A stretch of DNA of 64,000 nt from Imbricaverruca yamaguchii (GCA_034440575.1 JAOTOL010000997.1:138360-202359), one strand, 5' to 3'. Numbered from the stretch's first letter, positions 22,116 to 32,424 are shown. The notes: generated from the sequence alone by a model not told the origin. Made by a program: numbers and translations.

Positions 22116-25100
22116 GTCAGTGTCCTTCCTCCGACGGTCAGCGTCCTCCCGCCCCCAATGTTAGAATGATGCTTTTTCTGTTAGGTGTGAGATGTCGAAA
22201 CGAGGATAGAAGAATGCAGAAATTTGTCATGAAAGTATGCCAATCAAAGTGTCATTTCAGCTTTTCAAACTCAATTTTGAACCAATGGTGTACTTATGAG
22301 TGTAAGTTTTTACTTTCATTTGTGGGACAGTTGGTATAGGGATGCCTATACCAATGATGACAATTGTGATACTATGCTATCAGCAGATGGCATTGCTTAG
22401 CAGACTTCATCATACATTTTCTCTGTACTTGGAATTGTGTTACAAGATGCTTGTGTATCACAGTTCATAACGTTAAACATAAGCATGGCATGAAATACTT
22501 TTAGAAATCAGTCACATAGACTTCATAAGCACATATGAACATGCATGCTATTGACGCTCTCTTGGAAAGGATGTTTATTCAGTGCTCGGAAAGTGATATA
22601 TTCAGCCCTATTTCATGAATAATTTATCACTGCCCCCTCCCCACACGCAAACGGTGAGTGCCCTTCCTCTAATGGTCAGCATCCCCCCACCACCACTGCC
22701 ACCACACCACACACAGACCACACAAATGGTCCCAAGTGCCACCACCACCACATAAATTGTCAGTGTCCTCTTACCGTCAGCGTCACGCCCAAAATCTGCC
22801 CAAAATAGGTCAGTGTCCTCTCCTCCCTGCAGTGGCAAAATATTTAATTATGGTTGGCGTGAGATGTTGAAATGAGTACAGCAGGATGTCGAACATGGAA
22901 GTAATGATGTTTGAGCTACTTCGATTCTTTAAACCAATTTTTGGGACAATTGCATACATCTAACCCCCAGTTTTGTGTGTTTTGGAAGGTGCATAATTTG
23001 TGTATACCGATATCAACGATGACAATGGAAATAACCATGCAATAAAATGGTATTGTTCAGCATAGCACAGAGGTAACTCATTTGCCTTAAATTGGAGTAC
23101 AGGATGTTCGTTATCGTGATTTCGGATTCGTTATGAGTATGCGGCATGATGCTATAAATGCTGATGCTATAAATACATAAGAATGATGCTATTAAATGGG
23201 GTATTGCTAGAAACGTGGCATGAAGACCACCACTCACCAAGATGTGCAATGTCAATACTTCTTTAGGAAGGATGTGAATTCGGTATTCAGTAAGTGGTAT
23301 ATTCCACCCTATTTCTTGAATAATTTATCACTGCCTCCCTAGCCCCAACCTCCACTCCCAACTCCACCCCTAACCCTAAAACCTCCCACCCCCATCACAG
23401 TGTACTGGGAAATAGACATTGCCACAAGGCATGCTCTGTTGGTTTTGTTTTGAGCTGCTGGCATATTATCTTGCCCTTGTTAGTTCCAGTTGTGTTCACT
23501 TCCTGCCCCAGTCATATTGGTTTGCATTTGTGGATGGCTCGATGTATTTATTCGATGAGCCAATTTTGGGGACGAGTAGCCTGAAGGTAAGATGCTCGTC
23601 ACGCAATCGAAAGGTTGTGGGTTCGAGTCTCGCATGCCGCTTCTCTTCGCCCGCGACCATTCGGCGTGAAAGATTGGCGACGCTGCATGACTCAACGGTC
23701 GATGTGTCGTAAAACCAATAACCAACCAATTAGCCAATTTTGCTGTTCCATCAGTCTATTGTCTGGGTGTGGGCGTGGTGCCTCACCAGTTCCTGCTCCA
23801 TGTGACTGGTTGTGTCTGGTTGTGGGCATGGTGACCCACCAGCTACAGTTTTCTGTGTTTGGGTGTTGGCACAGTGCTCTACCAGGTGTGAGTGTGGCTC
23901 CCCATTTAACCCTGTTCCTCCACCTAGGTATGGGTGGGTGGGTGTTTTTGTAGCTTCACATCTGTCCATAATATATGTGTATGTTTGGTTGTAAGTGTGG
24001 CTCCCCAGCTGTCTCTGGGCGCTAAATGACCTCGTGGTCGGCGCGCCCTTAAGCCCAAATAATCAATCAACCCCATTTGTCTCTGTTCTCCATGTCTCAT
24101 TGTGAGTGTGGGAACCCATTTGTCCCTGACCCATATGCATGTCTCAGCATGAGTGTTGCTAATCATCCTTTCCTGGTGTCTGTGTGTGGGTGTGACTCAT
24201 CGTCAGTCCCAGTTCCCAGCATGTGTGTAGGTATGGGGATGGCTCCTCATCTGTCCGTGCCTTCCGTCTGCCTGACCGGCACCGTACCTGGGCGCAGGCG
24301 ACGCGGGTGCGCCGGGTCTGCACCAGACCTCAGGTGCCGCCGGCGAGTACACCACCTACTCGACTGACCAGCACACAGGCTGGGGCTGGAACTGGCCCGG
24401 CCATGCGGCACCCAACAGCTGGGGCTGGAGCAACGACAACAGCCAGGGCGCCTCCAACGACGCCGACCAGCTCACCATCGACTACAACCACGGCACGCAC
24501 TCCCAGCAGCCGGTACGTACATCTCACCATCGACTACAACCACGGCACACACTCCCAGCACCCGGTATGTGCAGCTCACCATCGACTACAACCACGGCAC
24601 ACACTCCCAGCACCCGGTATGTGTAGCTCACCATCGACTACAACCACGGCACACACTCCCAACACCCGGTATGTGCAGCTCACCATCGACTACAACCACG
24701 GCACACACTCCCAGCACCCGGTATGTGTAGCTCACCATTGGCTAAAATTATGGCACACACTTGGTGTTAGGGTGTTTGCTGACGGTCCGTGTGTGCAGTA
24801 CCAGGGTGTTTGCTGATGGTCCGTGTGTACGGTATCAGGGTGTTTGCTGACGGTCCGTGTGTACAGTACCAGGATGTTTACTGACGGTTTGTGTGTGCAG
24901 TACCAGGGTGTTTGCTGACCGTCCGTGTGTACAGTACCAGGGTGTTTGCTGACTGTCCGTGTGTGCAGTACCAGGGTGTTTGCTGACAGTCTGTGTACAG
25001 TACTAGGGTGTTTGCTGACGGTCCGTGTGTGCAGTACCAGGGTGTTTGCTGACCGTCCGTGTCCGCAGTACCAGGGCTATTGGACGGACTCGGACAAGCC

Positions 25101-28100
25101 GCCGCCGTTCCTGATGAAGCAGCATGTCATGGGGACGCGCCACAGCAGTGGCGACTCATCCGAACCCCAGACGGCTGCCACGCTCGGTACGGAGCGCATG
25201 CTTGCCGCCCCTGTGCGGTTTCTGTGGTGAAGGATTGCCGACGTACAACGACCGTGTCGGTCTACATACCCAATACAGGCTCAATTCATTTGTTATAGCA
25301 TCTGTATCAGCTTTATGTTGTAGCTACAAGTGTGCTTAGTTATTACAGCAAAACATAGGGGACATCTTGGTTTTGACACAGAGCTACGGTGGCGATCGCA
25401 TGTTGCCTATTCGAATGTTTCGACTCTCGAGACCGATGGTCTACAGTTGGCTGCAAATTAAGAATTTTACTCTCGTCCCATGATATGTGTTTGAGTGCAG
25501 TATCGCGGTCAGTAATAGCGGCTGTGTGGGAGTGTTCTGTGGTAACCCTTTGCATGCATGAGTGCGGATGCCACGGCTTCGTCGGCTGAATACATCTAGC
25601 GAAAGATGTGGTCTTCAAGCGCAGCCTGCTCAATGACACAAACGTGGCCGGTCCCCAGACGCTGCAAAGCGGCGCGCGCTGCCCGCCTGGATCCGACAAG
25701 GTCTTGAGAAGATGGAGGACGACAAGAAGAAGGCCGAGGACCGCGAGACGGCGCGAAAGGCGCGCGACGAGCTGCTGGAGAAGCGGCGCCGACAAGAAGC
25801 CGAGGCGCTCAAGGCTCCTGTTGACCCGCTCCGACCGGCCAAGAGCAAGTTTGTGAGTGCTGCAGTGGGGTTGGATGGTGTGACTTTGACGCTGCTATTG
25901 GATATGGGATAACGTGACGGGCAGGGAGGAGTTTGAGGACTGGTCAGTTCGCCCATATATTGATTATCAAGTACCACAGGCCCAAAATGTATTTTGAGCG
26001 AGATGTTAAAAGAGAAAAGATATTCCCAAATATTGCCTCAGAGGGCAGTATTCAGAGTAGGACAGGGATACAGGTTAATGCAATGCAAACACTCAGTGCA
26101 CCGAATTCCCTGAACTTATTCACCTGGCTCGGAAGCATGCTATGGCGTTGACTACTCTGTTATGGGGTAGTGGCAACATTTCTGTCGACTTTCAGGCCAT
26201 ATGTTGATTATCCCTGAAAATGGCTATGGATTGGTTCCTGTACTCTATTCATTTAACACAAGGTGGGAAAAGGCTAATATTTAAAGTATAACATATACAA
26301 AGCTTGATGCTGCATAATTCCACTGATCACTGGTTGCTGTTTTTATGCTTCTTTTGCACAATATCGTCAGTGTTGAGCATCGGAACCGTGGCAACCTGAG
26401 TGACGGAACCGTGCCAACCTATGTGACGGAACCACGATAAGCTATGTGACTGAACAGTGTCAACCTGTATAACGGAACTAGGACAACCTATGCGACAACC
26501 GTATCAACTGCTGTATAGGACGTAATTCGTATCCAGCAAGTTCCCTCTATGGATATTCGTGTCCTTGAAAATCATACTTTGGTACATTTTCCTAATGATA
26601 ACCAAATTGTTGAAGAAGGTGCATACATGAGTAGTTGCTGATCTGTGCTGCAGGACACGTCCTCAGAGGACTCTGAGTCAGAGGCCGAGGAGGCGCCCGT
26701 CGCCGCTGACGCAGACGTGTCCGCTGGTGTCGGTACCGCCGAGTCAGCCGCCCCCGAGGCGGCTCAGTCACCGTCGCCTGGGTCTGCGCCTGCACCAACG
26801 GCCACTCCCGCCAGAAAGAGTCGGTTCGACGCTCCCGCGGCACAGCCGCCGCTGATCCTCACACCGGAGGAGCGCCAGCAGTTCATGGTGAGCCGCTGCC
26901 GAGGCTCTAGAGTGCGTTATGGGGGATAGGTGTTACTAGTGCATGTTTTTAATCGGCTGTTTTTGGAAGTTCAATCGTGACGTAGGTTGTAGATTGACTT
27001 GTTCGGTGTGTTGCTGGTAGACAACAAAACACCGAATGGACAACACATGTTGGTGTAGCACATGTACCAACCAACACAAAGGTTTACCAACATGTTGGTA
27101 CCGAATGGTACCAACATGTTGGTAAACCTTTAACTATTAGCCAAATGTGATTCGCTATTTACCATGATTGTTTTATTACGTTGTAACACCTGGCGAACTC
27201 AAAAGGACACATGATACAAGAAACCCGTGAAGTGGTCTACGCGCTGTTCACCGCCACAGCGCCGTTCTTTGGTTGCGCACGACTGTTCACCGCGACCAAT
27301 TCTCAGCTGTTGATGGTGCGCCGCACGCTGACCGAGATCCTGCTGGACGTGACGTCATCAGAGATGGAGGACATCGCCGACGAGGTGCTGGAGCGCGAGC
27401 GAACAAAAGGTATGGCGGCCGGTGTCGCCGCCACCCGTCCGCTGCTCGCCCACTGTTCAGTAACGCCATGTGCCGTGTTTTGCGAGCCGAACAATACAAT
27501 CGTTAACTTTGAACCGAAATGGAGTGTGTTGGCCACCATGCTGGCTCGCCTGTGTTTGGCCGCTGCCGCTACAGTTGCCACTCGTGTGTTGACATGATGC
27601 CGGACGTGATCAGCAATGGACTGTGGTTCAGTAATGTGGGAGGCTTTGTCTTGCAGCAGACTGTGTGTCGTCTCTACGCTCTTAACCTCTTGTTCTCACG
27701 GTAAAGCGCCAGCGAAGAGAGCCCAGGCTGTGACCTCTGTAAATCGACCGCTCGGTAAGTACCACTCACGTTTCTACCGTCATATTGCCGACCGATGTGC
27801 TGTTTGTTCATACTTCAGACAGAGCACTCCTTGATTTTGCTTTGAGTTAAGTCATTGTATAGTTTATGTCAATGAAACTTCTGTTCTGCTGGTGACCACC
27901 ATCGTACCTGCTTTGGCCGGTGTCAGTGTTCTGAAATTGTGTTCCTGAATCTTACTACTGCACTCAAATTTGCCTTATTTGAATCCTAGACTGTTTGCCT
28001 ACATTTCCGTACCGACTGTCTTGGTGCATTTTGGGCGCTTTTGAACACTACATTATCAGAATTTTGTCGCATGCTATTAACTTGATATTTAGTTTGGACC

Positions 28101-31100
28101 TATTTTCCCAAGCTCAGAAGCTGTATGCAGGGTTACCATGTTGAATCCGCGTGGTGTTGCGTTTTATTTGGCCGACTGAGAAAAGGGAACTTTAAGCTTT
28201 GGCATATGGTAAGCAAGGCTCACTTCGCCACAAGTATTTCGCTACTTAGGATGCCAAAAAGCTATGGCAATGTAAAGCCTACTCAGGTCAATATAAAATT
28301 ACTCCCCTTCACAATATTTCTGCATGACATACCAGCAGGATGTCGGAGAATCATCGGCTTATACATTTGGTCTATGTTATGAAAATGCTATTACTTTGCA
28401 GTGAAACATGTCCCTTGCAGCAGAATATTGCAACAGTAACAAGGCGTTTCTTGACATATTTGCATGCACCATGTACGATGTACAGTATAGTACATGCATA
28501 TCTAAAACTCATGTTCAGAGCGGAATATATGTTTCGGTGTGCAAAACAGCACAGCTAAAGATGTAAGTAAGAGGAACGAGTCAGATGTAAATATATTTCC
28601 TGTTATGCATTGTTTCGGGTATAAATCTCAGACTTTGGGCACACTGGTCTAATGAGATATGCACAGTCGTCCACACTATGGCCGATAATGTTTCGAGTAT
28701 TTCCTGGTCGCTCGAACTTCTCCATGGAATGGAAGTATAAGTGGCAAATAGAGCACAGCCTTGCATGAGTTTGAACTGACTTAAAATTTTTGATGATTTC
28801 CGCGTTGTTTGTCTTGGGTTATTGGCGGAAGCTTTTGAAGCAGTGTTAATGCTACTTCTATAAGCAAGACAGCTCCTACGACTAGTGGGAACATCCAGCC
28901 TGTCTAGTCTGCCTGATTTTATAATTCCTCGTCGTATTCCAACTCCAAAATTTCTTTCCTTCGTGGCAGCTCAGTTTCAGAACACTGCTAACTGGTCAAC
29001 TTTGAAGAACGTATCTTACGCACGCTAACATTTCAACAAATGTGTCCCAAAAACATCATTGACATGTATCGCCGCTGCATTGTTATTGTTCGTGTCTTCG
29101 CAATCAGCATGCAGGTGCTGGCACTGCCGTGTGCTTGTGTGCAGATCCAGTGAACTCCCCTCGACTCCCACCTGGTCGTCAGTGGCTCCACCCAGCTCCC
29201 GCACTGTATCGGACGACAGCGTGCCACGCCTCGTTCGGTGTTCGCCGTCCTCATTCCCATACTGGCCGTACGCCCGTGTTGCATATCGGACGTCGGTGCA
29301 CCTGTTGTTACGTGCCGTAACTATAGCCATACCCGTGCCACTCCGTTCCATAACCGCAGCCCCTCCCCACTCAGCTCTGTCGTGTACCTTTCGCATGGTG
29401 TTCGGGTGTACGGGCAAACGCAGGTGTGTCCGTCCCCTGTATCCAATATTTGTCGTCGCGCCCCGCCCGCACCTGCCGTGCTCTTCATCCCTTCCTCACC
29501 ACCAGGCTCGGTATTCTCCGTCCCGTGTGAACCCGTCACCTGTGTGCATGCCGGCCTGTTCAGAGGCCGTCCGGCTCGTTATTCTCCGTCCCGTGTGTGC
29601 CCGTCACCTGTGCCGCTGCTGTGTGGCGGCCTGGCCAGCGGCCGTTGGAGCCGTGGCGCGGCACTGACCGTCCGCCGCCGCCGGCCAGGTCTGGGCCTGG
29701 GCATCTACGGCACCGACTCGGAGAGCGACTCCGACTCGGAGTCGGACGACGAGCCGACGCCAGCGACTGCCGCATCCGAGGACAGCGACGCCGAGCTGCA
29801 GGCGACCATCCGGCGGCGGCGGCAGGAGTTCGCCGCCGGCAGGGAGCAGGAGATCCTACAGCGGCTGCGTCAGGAGCTCGACCAGGAGCCGGGCGGGGGC
29901 GGGGAGCGCGAGCACAGTGACGGTGAGCGATGGCGGCCGGCCGCCGGTCGGCGCGCGCTGACGGCCGTCGAGCCGCTCTGGTGTCCTGGTGACGCCGCTG
30001 TTGTCACCGCTGCACTGCCGCCGGCAGCAGGGCTCTCAGTCGGAAGCCAGCGTCCTGCTGCTGGGTGGCAGGTCCTGACCCTGACACCGACGGACAATTA
30101 GGAGACCCGAGCTACTCACCGCGAAGGATAAGACATTTGGATAGCCTGCCTACCCTTCCTCACCAATTCCACTAAAAGCGATATTCATATTATCATTTAA
30201 ATATCTCTGGTTGCCTAAAACCGACTATATATATATATGTCGTCATATCCATGTAAGTCCCAACAATGAATGCATGAGATATGCTTGGATAAAAAATAAG
30301 ACTTTAAAGCTGAGGAGGAAACTCTGGTCCTCAATACGAGGCTCCGAAGTGGAATAAGCTGTCGGTGTTTGACAATAGGATAGTCAGACATTTGGTAAGA
30401 ACCATCATCGTCTGGCAAGAGACATGTATTCGTTGAGAATCGCTGGGCTTGAATAGAAAGCTTCAGTGCCCAGTAGAAGATGCCGCGCTCGAGACAGTGG
30501 AACCGCTATTATGCAGGGCAGCGTCGGACCTAGGGTGAAGGTCCGACCCTGCCTGTGTAGGAACTGCCTGCAGGGTCAATGATTTGTATACACGGAACGT
30601 TCGGCCAGTCATAATTGACTTAAATATCTTTATATCTAAATATACGAACATTTATATCTGTAGGGAATCATCTCGCATTTATAAGAACAGAAGCCGATAG
30701 TTTGAAGCGTTTGCATTGTTATATTACCTTTCAAACTACATTGGTTCTTCATGTGTTGATCAATACATCCATCATACCCAAACACACCGCTTAGCATACT
30801 TCACCTTAAAGTACGCATGCGTTGTATGGTGTGTTCGCACGTAGTGCTGTGTTGCAGAGTCAGTGCGGTCTCCGGCTCGGCAGCACCCTCCCGCGTCGGC
30901 TCCCACTGCTGCCGTCGGCGCCGACACCACCGACGCACCCGCCTCCCAGAGCGACTCTTCGGACTGTGAGCCGGCCGCAGCCACCAACGGCTCTCCTGTG
31001 GCGCCGCTGGCGCCGGCCGCGCCAGAGGAACCCGGCGGGCCGCACAGTGAGGCCAACAGGTCGGAGCAGACGACACGCAGCCGCTCGGCCAGCCGCGAGC

Positions 31101-31594
31101 CGCGCAAGTCGCGCCGCCAGCGTCGCGTCAGTCGCAGTGCCAGTGGTGACGCGTCGAGTGGCTCGACCAGCGAGCAGAGCAGGCGCTCTTCGCGCGTCTT
31201 CAAAAAGGAGAAGAAGCGCCGGAAACGGTCGCGCTCCAAGAAGCGGTCGCGCCGCTCGTCATCGGAGCGCCCGACGCGCTCCAAGAAGCGGTCGCGTCGC
31301 TCATCGTCGCGCTCCCACAAAAAGTCGCGCCGCTCGCGGTCGGATTCGCGGTCGCGCCGCGGATCGCGCCGGTCGCGCTCCACGTCGCGCCGGCGCTCGT
31401 CCCTAAAAAAGTCGAAGTCTCGCCGCTCGCGCTCGGGATCGCGCAAGCGATCGCGCCGCTCCACGTCAACGTCGCGCAAATGGACTCGCCGCTCGCGCTC
31501 GGCATCCAGGGAGAGATCGCGGAAAAAGGCGCACCGGTCGCGCTCCGGGTCGGGCTCGCGCAAGCGGTCCCGTCGCCACCGCTCCAGTTCGTAG
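21945..31594 (+). CDS. PNISR: PNISR orthologue, RS-domain nuclear protein (gene model, start exon missing)
   Basis: PNISR is a nuclear-speckle protein that binds pinin and is linked to pre-mRNA processing. The model joins 21945-22115, 24298-24512, 25069-25186, 25659-25852, 26654-26887, 27307-27409, 27707-27754, 29689-29922 and 30858-31594. All introns are GT..AG and all junction phases agree: 2054 nt, two bases completing an earlier codon, then 683 codons and TAG. Family landmarks appear in the known order: WAQLAQQWI, TLDAAKRRALPAWIRQGLEK, KSRFD, LTEILLDVT, TKAPAK, GLGLGIYG, acidic Ser/Asp tract, RS domain. Human PNISR is about 805 residues, so roughly 30 or more N-terminal residues and part of the middle differ or are missing. 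No upstream exon beginning Met-Trp was found in the window. Assignment is from remembered family motifs. Confidence 0.9.
23569..23731 (+). mobile_element. tRNA-derived SINE, family A, copy 1
   Basis: The head GACGAGTAGCCTGAAGGTAA is A-box-like, GGTTCGAGTCTC is a clear B box, and the 3' end reads GTCGTAAAACCAATAACCAA. The perfect 11-bp repeat AGCCAATTTTG flanks it (23558-23568 and 23732-23742). It lies sense-oriented in PNISR intron 1. Copy 2 is at about 34328-34492. Confidence 0.87.
24018..24070 (+). mobile_element. 53-bp LINE-tail insertion
   Basis: GGCGCTAAATGACC followed by GCGCGCCCTTAAGCCCAAAT, ending AATCAATCAA, closely matches the inverted tail of the LINE copy at 19766-20433. The flanks 24003-24017 and 24071-24085 match at 13 of 15 positions (both end TGTCTCTG), consistent with an ageing target-site duplication. 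Like the 18170 insertion it keeps only about 53 bp of tail. Confidence 0.75.
24298..24512 (+). CDS. PNISR: PNISR exon b: Trp-rich segment
   Basis: The acceptor GGGCGCAG joins in phase 1 to give N-G-D-A-G-A-P-G. The exon encodes a Gly/Asn/Trp-rich region (HTGWGWNWPGHAAP, NSWGWSNDNSQ) ending QLTIDYNHGTHSQQP. The ending compares loosely with the FDYQHG region of human PNISR. The conserved frame uses the first donor, CCG|GTACGT, at 24513; later donors in the tandem array shift the frame or run into a TAG at 24624. Confidence 0.82.
24470..24730 (+). repeat. 52-bp minisatellite carrying five copies of the exon b 5' splice site
   Basis: Five tandem units of 52 bp repeat the last 40 or so exonic bases (CTCACCATCGACTACAACCA...) together with the donor. 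GT dinucleotides at 24513, 24565, 24617, 24669 and 24721 each sit in a good donor context (GTACGTAC, then GTATGTG four times). The unit is not a multiple of three, so each added copy changes frame. Confidence 0.9.
24765..25068 (+). repeat. 34-bp minisatellite carrying nine copies of the exon c 3' splice site
   Basis: The unit GTGTTTGCTGACGGTCCGTG plus TGTGCAGTACCAGG recurs nine times. Each unit reproduces the acceptor and the first bases of exon c (CAG|TACCAGGG); the last one, ending at 25068, is the real site. One copy has CGG instead of CAG and one is two bases short. A decoy exon start would read Y-Q-G-V-C and then TGA. Confidence 0.9.
25069..25186 (+). CDS. PNISR: PNISR exon c
   Basis: After GTGTCCGCAG the exon begins in phase 0 with TAC CAG GGC TAT TGG. 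It encodes YQGYWTDSDKPPPFLMKQHV and a Ser-rich end, and stops at CTC G|GTACGG in phase 1. Joined to exon d it gives T-L-D-A-A-K-R-R, a perfect fit to the DAVKRR-LPAWIR family block, which validates both splice sites. Confidence 0.85.
25659..25852 (+). CDS. PNISR: PNISR exon d: LPAWIRQGLEKME block
   Basis: Acceptor GGTCCCCAG. The exon encodes AAKRRALPAWIRQGLEKMED, the most conserved block of PNISR, then a highly charged helical or coiled-coil segment (KKKAEDRETARKARDELLEK), ending RPAKSKF. The donor TTT|GTGAGT keeps phase 0. This exon carries the identification of the gene. Confidence 0.95.
25853..26653 (+). other. PNISR intron 4, with a ~25-bp degenerate repeat
   Basis: Non-coding. Between about 26380 and 26520, six diverged copies of GTGACGGAACCGTGCCAACC-type units of 24-25 bp occur in tandem. 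No other structure was seen. Confidence 0.65.
26654..26887 (+). CDS. PNISR: PNISR exon e: acidic segment and RKSRFD
   Basis: Begins GAC ACG TCC after TGTGCTGCAG. It encodes DTSSEDSESEAEEAP, a long Ala/Ser/Pro-rich stretch, then PARKSRFDAPAAQ and LTPEERQQFM. Exactly 78 codons, phase 0 at both ends. The position before the LTEILLDVT exon and the acidic character match the family. Confidence 0.88.
26888..27306 (+). other. PNISR intron 5, containing a perfect palindrome
   Basis: Non-coding intron of 419 bp. Its centre holds a 54-bp perfect hairpin (27078-27131), and related ACATGTTGGT/GTACCAACCA words lie just upstream (27040-27075). Confidence 0.7.
27078..27131. repeat. Perfect inverted repeat, 25-bp arms with a 4-nt loop
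   Basis: The arm AAAGGTTTACCAACATGTTG plus GTACC (27078-27102) is followed by GAAT and then its exact reverse complement (27107-27131). Each arm contains the self-complementary ACCAACATGTTGGT, so the structure is nested. It lies in a PNISR intron. Confidence 0.95.
27307..27409 (+). CDS. PNISR: PNISR exon f: LTEILLDVT motif
   Basis: After CAATTCTCAG the exon reads LLMVRRTLTEILLDVTSSEM and then EDIADEVLERERTK. LTEILLDVT is a family signature. Donor AAA G|GTATGG leaves phase 1; joined to exon g it completes K-A-P-A-K, also conserved. Confidence 0.92.
27707..27754 (+). CDS. PNISR: PNISR exon g: 48-nt microexon (APAK)
   Basis: A 48-nt exon after CACGGTAAAG encodes APAKRAQAVTSVNRPL, ending CTC G|GTAAGT. 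Phase 1 at both ends. The APAK tetrapeptide directly after the LTEILLDVT exon agrees with the family order. The acceptor has a modest pyrimidine tract, but the frame and motif support it. Confidence 0.83.
27755..29688 (+). other. PNISR intron 7
   Basis: A 1.9-kb intron. Its 5' half is AT-rich with nothing recognised. The last 600 bp are GC-rich and polypyrimidine-rich and open in several frames on both strands, without motifs. GGCTCGGTATTCTCCGTCCC recurs in diverged form about 65 bp downstream, near 29506 and 29572. Confidence 0.65.
29689..29922 (+). CDS. PNISR: PNISR exon h: GLGLGIYG and acidic/helical segment
   Basis: Joined in phase 1 it reads PLG-LGLGIYGTDSESDSDSES, matching the Gly-rich GLGGLGGYG plus Ser/Asp run of the family. 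It continues with DAELQATIRRRRQEFAAGRE and a charged helix (QEILQRLRQELDQEPG). Ends GAC G|GTGAGC, phase 1. Very GC-rich at third codon positions, like the other exons. Confidence 0.9.
30858..31594 (+). CDS. PNISR: PNISR last exon: RS domain
   Basis: The acceptor GTGTTGCAG begins the exon in phase 1 (G plus AG, Glu), reading ESVRSPARQHPPASAPTA. About 60 residues of low-complexity Ala/Pro/Ser precede a long RS domain from roughly RSRSASREPRKSRRQRR to the end (SRKRSRRHRSSS, TAG at 31592). RS domains are phosphorylated by SR-protein kinases and target proteins to nuclear speckles. A long minus-strand ORF over the same bases is a mirror of the RS codons. Confidence 0.93.
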
Positions 31595-32420
31595 CAGCAG
31601 CAGCAGCGGTAAGGAAAGTACCCGGTGTGACTTCCGGCCGGCCTACGTGCAGGTACGTGGATCTCCTCTCTTCTCTTTTGACTGAAGCAGTGAACCATAT
31701 ATCTGCTTCTATTTGGTCGATGGAAGACAAATACTTGTGTTGGGACGATCCAAGATAGACTCTTGGTATCTCGTCACATCGAGTAAAATATGAAGTACAA
31801 ATAGTGAAATGGAGAGTAAGCCGGGGTCTTGACTTCGGAAATAAAACATGCTAGCACAACACGAGCGTATACAGATAAATCGCCCTTTCATGACAACTGC
31901 TGCGACATAAGTCATTGGAATACTAGATGCTTTAATTGTCCCCATTCAGTCCTATTTATATATTATCTGGCCTCGTTTGCTTTGTATTGTATTGCTTTGT
32001 ATACAAGCTCAGACACGTGTGTTCTCCAGAAATATATGTGCTTGCTTTCTTTGTGCAGCCAGTTGCATGCATCACCAGCGAGGTCACGTGTGGGTCGATG
32101 TGTGGCGGGTCCAGCACCATTCCGCTGGACGTCGGTGTCCCGACTGGCAGTGTGTCTGGCGGAGTGTGTCGGTTCGACCACCGTCCCTGTGGCCGTCTGT
32201 CACGCTGTTTCTGTTCCAGGGCACGTCTGCGGAGCTGAGCGGCTCGCCGGCCGGCCCGTCGTGTACTGGGTGGTGTGACTCGTGTCACCGACCCCTGTGT
32301 GTCGTGTTAGCTCGTTACAGAGTCAGCTGTTACAACTGCTGCAATCGATCTGGCCGTGCTCGTCAGCCGATAAGGCTTTACCTTTTATGCTAAGTTTTGG
32401 TGAAATAAATTTCCCGTCTC
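31595..32420 (+). other. PNISR 3' untranslated region and polyadenylation candidates
   Basis: Fifteen bases after the stop, GCAGCG|GTAAGG at 31609-31610 would make a good donor, so a 3'UTR intron is possible. AATAAA hexamers occur at 31840-31845 and 32404-32409. A GC-rich patch at 32085-32260, preceded by pyrimidine-rich TTGTGCAG, could be an alternative last exon. None is proven. Confidence 0.4.
31840..31845 (+). terminator. Candidate polyadenylation signal for PNISR
   Basis: A canonical AATAAA, 246 bp after the PNISR stop codon. A second one lies at 32404. Which is used cannot be decided from the sequence. Confidence 0.45.
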
Positions 32421-32424
32421 CCCG

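Larger units (their letters stand above)
22116..24297 (+). other. PNISR intron 1, with internal tandem duplication and mobile elements
   Basis: This 2.2-kb intron contains diverged copies of its own 5' part. AACGGTCAGTGTCC at the donor recurs as AACGGTGAGTGCCC at 22650. The block ending TTTCATGAATAATTTATCAC at 22611 recurs near 23312 with one change. A SINE (23569-23731) and a LINE tail (24018-24070) are inserted. Minus-strand and plus-strand ORFs within it are not supported as genes. Confidence 0.75.

Noticed and set aside
24223..24816. 197-codon plus-strand ORF across the 52-bp array
   Set aside because: Wrong frame relative to the conserved junctions; produced by the repeat.
29238..30101. 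287-codon plus-strand ORF
   Set aside because: The first part is intron 7 read through; only 29689-29922 fits the PNISR exon, with acceptor and donor.
30772..31698. 308-codon minus-strand ORF rich in Arg/Asp/Glu
   Set aside because: Mirror of the RS codons of the PNISR last exon; the plus strand has the correct acceptor, phase and family order.
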